This document shows positions 44,128 to 48,840 of a stretch of DNA of 48,840 bases, in pieces. Within the stretch, counting starts at the first letter, position 1, and each line of letters opens with the position of its first letter. The position numbers were made by a program, and so were the translations under genes. Origin of the DNA: Rikenellaceae bacterium (GTDB taxonomy: Bacteria; Bacteroidota; Bacteroidia; Bacteroidales; Rikenellaceae); the NCBI GenBank assembly GCA_015060165.1, contig SUZC01000015.1:1-48840 (forward strand), given 5' to 3'. A model generated the notes under the pieces. The model did not search any database. It was not told the DNA's origin and worked only from the letters and a program-made list of their open reading frames with translations.

Positions 44128-45537
44128 ATGTCAAAATACTTTATTTCTATATTAGCATTTTGCTCTCCACTCTACATATCGGCACAAACAACCGAGAAAA
44201 ACTTTTCGCTGGAAGAGGTTTTAATTATGGCGCGCGAGCGAAACCTTTCGCTTGTTATTGCCCGCGAAGGAATTACTACGGCTAATGCAGAGAGGCAGGA
44301 ATTAAATTCACTGTGGTATCCTACACTTGCCGTTACAGGTGAATACGCTCACAGCTTTACCGAAATAGCTGCCGTCACAACCGTAGGCAAGATTGGTAAC
44401 GAACTTCTTGACAACATTGCACCAGCCTTGAGTGGCAATCCTGTCATTGAAGATGTGTTGAATGGTATCGGCAAGAGTCAGCTTCGCATTCCAATAATGC
44501 CTCGCAATACTGCCGAGGTGGGTGCAGAGTTGGCTTGGGTAGTATTTAGTGGTGGTCGCAGGATTGCGGCTTCACGTATTGCCGATAGGGTACTTTCGGT
44601 AGCAAACGAACAATATAACGCTACCGAGAATGGAGTTATACTTGCCGTTGCTGAGGCTTATTGGAGATTGGCTCTTGCACGACAACTTACGGATGTAAGA
44701 CGTAGTGCTCTTGCACTTCATAGCGAGCACTTGCGTCAGGCTCGAAGACTTGAAGAGGAGGGCATGATAAACCATGCAGAAAGGCTTGTTGCTGAGGTTG
44801 CCTGTAAGCAGAGCACTACACTCCTTGCTTCTGCCGAGAGTGAACAGATAGTAGCGGTAAAGGCTCTTGCCACGCTACTTGTTACAGACTCCTTGACTAT
44901 TATCCCTACTACTGCCCTCTCCGTCCCCCATACAATTCCTGCCAAGGAGGAATTTTTTGCACTTATTTCGGAAGCACCTACAATAAATATGCTAAAGAGT
45001 GGAGAGGAGATAGCTTCGCTTACACTTCGCGCCGAGCGCAGTCGCTATCTGCCGACCATATCTTTTATTGGACACCAGAAATTGTGGTCTTCGGGACTCG
45101 ATAAAAATATATTTCCACGTACTATAGTGGGTGTCGGACTATCGTGGACACTCTTTGATGGACTCTCACGAGAGGGGGCTGTTGCGCGTTCAAAATCATC
45201 TCTTCGCACCGCAGAGACCTCTCGCCAAAAGACTCTCCAAGAGCTATATACCACCATAGACAAATGTTATGCTATTCTTACTACATCATTAAGTGAGTAT
45301 GAGGCGCAACAGACAACTCTTGCGCTCGCAGAGGAGCTCCATAGGACACAGTTGAGAGCATTTGCGGAGGGTATGGCAACCTCTACGGATGTCGTTGATG
45401 CTACTCAAAGACTCTCGGAGGTTCAACTTGCACAAATCGAAACATTATATACGATCGACACTTCGCTCGCCACACTACTTACGTTGGTTGGTAGGGCCGA
45501 TAGTTTAACAACCTATTTTACGCCCCGCAAATTATGA
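44128..45537 (+). CDS. TolC family outer membrane efflux protein
   Basis: This 469-aa protein has a signal peptide ending YISAQ (residue 20). The mature protein follows the outer-membrane efflux pattern of two structural repeats: NFSLEEVLIMARERNLSLVIAREG with long helices, and VGVGLSWTLFDG as the second-repeat beta segment near 340. The start MSKYFISILAF was chosen because a TTG reading from 44074 adds an unlikely leader. It begins an operon whose next gene overlaps its stop as ATGA. Codons such as ctt and gct are more common than in neighbouring blocks. Confidence 0.9.
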   Translation: MSKYFISILAFCSPLYISAQTTEKNFSLEEVLIMARERNLSLVIAREGITTANAERQELNSLWYPTLAVTGEYAHSFTEIAAVTTVGKIGNELLDNIAPALSGNPVIEDVLNGIGKSQLRIPIMPRNTAEVGAELAWVVFSGGRRIAASRIADRVLSVANEQYNATENGVILAVAEAYWRLALARQLTDVRRSALALHSEHLRQARRLEEEGMINHAERLVAEVACKQSTTLLASAESEQIVAVKALATLLVTDSLTIIPTTALSVPHTIPAKEEFFALISEAPTINMLKSGEEIASLTLRAERSRYLPTISFIGHQKLWSSGLDKNIFPRTIVGVGLSWTLFDGLSREGAVARSKSSLRTAETSRQKTLQELYTTIDKCYAILTTSLSEYEAQQTTLALAEELHRTQLRAFAEGMATSTDVVDATQRLSEVQLAQIETLYTIDTSLATLLTLVGRADSLTTYFTPRKL

Positions 45538-46526
45538 AACAGAGATCACTTTACATCGCTTTTTTAGTCATCGTATTGGCTATCGCCATAATCTCTATAA
45601 TCGGTATCCTTACCGCTCGCCGAACCACTCCACCTCTGCAAGGTACTATTGAGGCTTCCGAAGTACGTGTCTCGGGGAAACTTGCAGGTCGAGTATCTGA
45701 AATATATGTGCGCAAAGGCGATTGGGTCTCGCGTGGCGACACCCTTATAGCCATACACTCACCTGAAGCTGAGGCTCTCCATTCGCAGGCTGTTGCACTC
45801 GAAAAGGCTGCACTCGCACAGAGCAATAAGGTTGATGAAGGAGCACGTATCGAGGTGATTGCCTCAGCGAAGCAACTTTGGCAGGGTGCTAAAGCTCAAC
45901 GGAACCTTGCCGAGAATACATATCGAAGAGTGCTGCGCCTATGGCAGGATAGTGTTGTATCACTTCAACGCAAAGAGGAGGCTGAGGCTCTATATCTCTC
46001 TGCCAAAGCATCCGAGAGTGCCGCTTATGAGCAATATCTTCTTGCTCGCAAGGGGGCGCAAAAACAGGATAAAGAGAGTGCCCGTTATATGGCCGATGCG
46101 GCAGCAAGTGGTGTTAATGAGGTAGAGGCCGCACTGCACGATGCACACCTTACATCGCCCGCCGAAGGTATTGTTTCAGAGATATATCCGACCGATGGCG
46201 AGTTAGTGGGCGTTGGGACACCATTGCTTTCGATTGTAGAACTCAATGAGCCATACGCTGTTTTTAATGTTCGCGAAGATATGATGCCCCATTTCTGGCT
46301 CGGACGTATCATATATGGTGATGTTCCGGCTATTGCCACCGAAAATATTGAATGGGAAGTATTCTATATCGCACCGTTGGGCGACTATGCTACTTGGCGC
46401 ACCTCACACCTTGCAGAAGGTTACGATATGCGTACTTTTGAGATTCACGCACGCCCTGTTAAGCATATAGAAAGGCTTTATCCGGGCATGAGTGTTTTAG
46501 TAACAATGGATAATATTGAACGATGA
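45534..46526 (+). CDS. HlyD family membrane fusion protein
   Basis: This 330-aa adaptor has one N-terminal transmembrane helix (about 6-27), the lipoyl-like segment GTIEASEVRVSGKLAGRVSE with VRKGDWVSRGDTL, a long helical hairpin (about 80-190) and the closing LTSPAEGIVSEIYPTDGELV strand set. It joins an inner-membrane transporter to TolC. The start overlaps the tolC stop, and the permease gene overlaps its own stop (both ATGA), so translation is probably coupled throughout. Confidence 0.9.
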   Translation: MKQRSLYIAFLVIVLAIAIISIIGILTARRTTPPLQGTIEASEVRVSGKLAGRVSEIYVRKGDWVSRGDTLIAIHSPEAEALHSQAVALEKAALAQSNKVDEGARIEVIASAKQLWQGAKAQRNLAENTYRRVLRLWQDSVVSLQRKEEAEALYLSAKASESAAYEQYLLARKGAQKQDKESARYMADAAASGVNEVEAALHDAHLTSPAEGIVSEIYPTDGELVGVGTPLLSIVELNEPYAVFNVREDMMPHFWLGRIIYGDVPAIATENIEWEVFYIAPLGDYATWRTSHLAEGYDMRTFEIHARPVKHIERLYPGMSVLVTMDNIER

Positions 46527-47692
46527 GTGTCTTTTGGAGAGTCGTATGGCGTGAGGTAGGTATCATCTCCCATCGTCCACTGCTATGGATTGCCACCATA
46601 GGCGTACCGCTATTTTCAGCACTCTTTATGACCACGATTTTTGGTAATGGTGCAATACAGGAGATACCCATAGGGGTTGTTGATGACAGCTTTACGGCTA
46701 TTTCACGAGATATAGTTCGCACTATAGACTCCTCGCCTACCATCAATATCACACATCGCTACACCTCCTCATCTGAGGCTCTCGCTGCGGTTCGGAATAG
46801 AGAAATTTATGGTTATGTTGTTTTGCCACACGACCTAACACGCAATATGGTGTGCGGCACACGTTCGACAATTCCATATTACTATCACTATGCCTTTATG
46901 AGCATTGGGGCACAGGTCGAGTCTACACTTCGTACGCTACTCACTATGGCGAGCCTCGACCCTATAATAGTTACAGCAAATGAAATGGGGGTATCGGAGA
47001 GACAAATAATGGCATTTCTGGAGCCGCTTAACAGCGATATCCACCCTCTGGGTAACGCTTCGCTCAACTATCGCACCTATCTCGCCGAGCCGTTCTTCTT
47101 CATTATGTTTCAAATTATTATACTCATAACAACGGTTTATGTCCTCGGCAGCGAGAAGAGCCACAGCAAGGAGTGGCTTGCGACGGCCAACAGCAATATT
47201 TTCACCGCCCTTGCAGGCAAATTATTACCTTACGCTTTCGCTTTTATAGCAAGCGGCATAGCGGCACTATATGTAATGTATGGTATCAAAGGTCTCGCTC
47301 CCTTAGAACTGTATGGCTCTCTATGGGGATTAGTGGCAGCAATGTTGGGATTGGTTGTAGCAAGTATTTCTCTTGCGCTATTTACCTACTCGCTATTCCC
47401 TAATATGACCATTGTTCTCAGTGCAGTATCTATGATTGGCTCGCTGGGAGCAACACTTTCGGGTATAACCTTTCCGATTGCTTCGATGCACCCTATTTTT
47501 CACTATGTCGCGCTAATACTCCCTATAAGGCACTTCACGCTTATAGTGCAAAATCAACTCTACACTGAAGGGAGCTATGGGGTCGTATGGTTGCACGCAG
47601 CTATACTTGGAGCATATTGCCTACTACCACTTCTGACAGCCTCGCATCTGCATAAAAGTATAATATCAGGAAACTATGAAAAAATCGAATAA
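46523..47692 (+). CDS. ABC-2 type transporter permease (first)
   Basis: This 389-aa protein has one N-terminal helix (about 20-40), a large periplasmic domain (about 45-185) and five C-terminal helices (about 187-210, 228-250, 262-290, 295-320 and 355-378). This is the YhhJ/YbhR-like ABC-2 layout. A short PIASMHPIFHYVALILPIRHF segment before the last helix fits the family. No ATP-binding protein is encoded in this window; it may lie beyond the right edge. The next gene starts inside its last 17 nt. Confidence 0.88.
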   Translation: MSVFWRVVWREVGIISHRPLLWIATIGVPLFSALFMTTIFGNGAIQEIPIGVVDDSFTAISRDIVRTIDSSPTINITHRYTSSSEALAAVRNREIYGYVVLPHDLTRNMVCGTRSTIPYYYHYAFMSIGAQVESTLRTLLTMASLDPIIVTANEMGVSERQIMAFLEPLNSDIHPLGNASLNYRTYLAEPFFFIMFQIIILITTVYVLGSEKSHSKEWLATANSNIFTALAGKLLPYAFAFIASGIAALYVMYGIKGLAPLELYGSLWGLVAAMLGLVVASISLALFTYSLFPNMTIVLSAVSMIGSLGATLSGITFPIASMHPIFHYVALILPIRHFTLIVQNQLYTEGSYGVVWLHAAILGAYCLLPLLTASHLHKSIISGNYEKIE

Positions 47693-48840
47693 CGCCCTAC
47701 GACTATTCTCCATAGCCTTCTACAAGGAGCTGTGGGACGTTGCTACCTCACTATCGTCAATGATACTTATTGTTGGTGGTATGGTGGCTTATGGGTTACT
47801 CTATAATCTACTTTATCAACCAAATATAGTCCGCGAAGATCCGATTGTGGTGGTGGACAACTCTCACACGCATCTATCACGCCATCTTATAAGCCTTGTA
47901 GATGCTTCACCTAATGCCGAGATTGTGGCAGTAGCTGCCGACATCAGCGAAGCTCGTTCTGTACTCAGCCGAGGAGAAGCGGAGGCTATTCTCTATTTAC
48001 CGCACGATATGGATAAACGCATCGGCAGGGGAGAGCAGTCATTATTTGTAATACTCTCTACTACTGCCACTTTTCTCTACTATGAGGCTACTGTAGGAGC
48101 TATTGAAGATGCAATGCTAGCTCTCGATGAAGATATAAGAGGGGATATGCTTTGGATACTTCCCGCACCCCTCGCAGTGGCTCTCGATGGGCACGCAACA
48201 ACCGAAGTTGTTGGTAATGCACTCTTCAACCCTACCAAAGGATATGCCGACTATCTTGTTCCCGCAGTTTTTATGGTTATTATATTTCAGACGATGGTTA
48301 TGGTTGTAAGTATGAATAGCGCAGGGCGTAAAGCAAAGAGAATAACACCGATGAGGGGCAGAACGATAGGCTTTGGTGGGCGTGTGGTCATTACCCTCGC
48401 AAGGAGCGCAACCTATTGTACTATTTATGGTGCGTTGTCACTCTTTCTTATAGGGTGGCTACCTCGTATATTTCATTTGCCACACCTTGCTTCGGTATGG
48501 GAGTTGGTGGCAATGATGTTTCCATTTCTGCTTGCGACCTCGCTCTTTGGGCAGGCTTTCGGACGGCTGTTTAATGACCGTGAGGCACCACTTGTGCTCA
48601 TTACATTCTTTTCCGTAGGTCTTATTTTTATTTCGGGCATATCATACCCGTTGCAACTACTGCCTATGGGGTGGCAAGCGGTGCATTACCTCTTTCCGAT
48701 AGCTCCCGCCATTCTTGCATTTGTAGAGCTCGGATCTATGGGCTCTTCGCTTGCCGATATTACGCCACAACTCAGTGTTATGTGGTTGCAAGTGGGAGGT
48801 TATCTTATTTTGGCAACACTCATTCCACACGATTTTCGAT
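47676..48840 (+). CDS. ABC-2 type transporter permease (second), partial at right edge
   Basis: An open frame runs from the ATG at 47676 without a stop to the end of the window (388 codons). It begins MKKSNNALRLFSIAFYKELW and has the same layout as the previous permease: one N-terminal helix (ILIVGGMVAYGLLY), a periplasmic domain with PIVVVDNSHTHLSR and a C-terminal helix bundle with FISGISYPLQLLP. The start overlaps the upstream gene by 17 nt. Two related permeases suggest a heterodimer. The C-terminus is outside the window. Confidence 0.88.
   Translation, partial: MKKSNNALRLFSIAFYKELWDVATSLSSMILIVGGMVAYGLLYNLLYQPNIVREDPIVVVDNSHTHLSRHLISLVDASPNAEIVAVAADISEARSVLSRGEAEAILYLPHDMDKRIGRGEQSLFVILSTTATFLYYEATVGAIEDAMLALDEDIRGDMLWILPAPLAVALDGHATTEVVGNALFNPTKGYADYLVPAVFMVIIFQTMVMVVSMNSAGRKAKRITPMRGRTIGFGGRVVITLARSATYCTIYGALSLFLIGWLPRIFHLPHLASVWELVAMMFPFLLATSLFGQAFGRLFNDREAPLVLITFFSVGLIFISGISYPLQLLPMGWQAVHYLFPIAPAILAFVELGSMGSSLADITPQLSVMWLQVGGYLILATLIPHDFR

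Overview
The window looks like chromosomal DNA of a member of the Bacteroidota, most likely the order Bacteroidales. A Rikenellaceae/Alistipes-like genome is my guess; no 16S gene is present to settle it. Four lines of evidence support this. The promoters that can be read match the Bacteroidota TTTG / TAnnTTTG type. Start codons mostly lack Shine-Dalgarno sequences. Many signal peptides end in A-Q or are lipoboxes. The str and S10 clusters are joined (rpsL-rpsG-fusA-rpsJ-rplC-...) without tuf, and a uppS-bamA-ompH-ompH block is present.

Layout. 1-6768: a leftward translation operon from rpsL to the start of rpsC, with a structured 194-nt gap between rpsJ and rplC. 6769-7533: a long spacer with repeats and the leuS promoter. 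7534-16868: rightward leuS followed at short spacing by five exported proteins (a double-domain esterase, a single-domain esterase, two tandem-duplicated GHL10-like lipoproteins and a TIM-barrel glycosidase-like lipoprotein), closed by a strong hairpin. 16869-17371: a repeat-rich spacer with a 352-bp inverted-repeat unit. 17372-19541: cca and pdxJ, leftward. 19671-25214: nadK, then uppS, bamA and two OmpH/Skp chaperones, all rightward. 25428-27216: a secreted beta-propeller-like protein and a MORN-like membrane protein. 27318-31709: an alpha/beta hydrolase (leftward), then TamL and a Tat-exported metallo-hydrolase (rightward). 31972-37739: leftward araC-type regulator, rel, a methyltransferase, xseB and xseA. 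37829-43593: leftward ExbB / four-helix protein / ExbD / ExbD motor genes, ansA, tatD and dprA. 43862-43933: tRNA-Cys with its own promoter and terminator. 44128-48840: a rightward exporter operon (TolC, HlyD-type adaptor, two ABC-2 permeases, the last running off the end) with a more T-ending codon style than the rest.

How it fits together. Most genes are housekeeping: translation, outer-membrane biogenesis (UppS, BamA, OmpH pair, TamL), proton-driven energy transduction, stringent response, DNA repair and processing. The accessory parts are the secreted carbohydrate-active cluster after leuS and the exporter after tRNA-Cys. I did not find a CRISPR array, a complete insertion sequence, a phage or a recognisable defence system. 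The most unusual items are the leuS-linked exported-enzyme cluster, the inverted-repeat spacer unit whose end sequence recurs at another gene end, a low-complexity insertion in XseA, the degenerate HD motif of Rel, and several possible RNA leaders.
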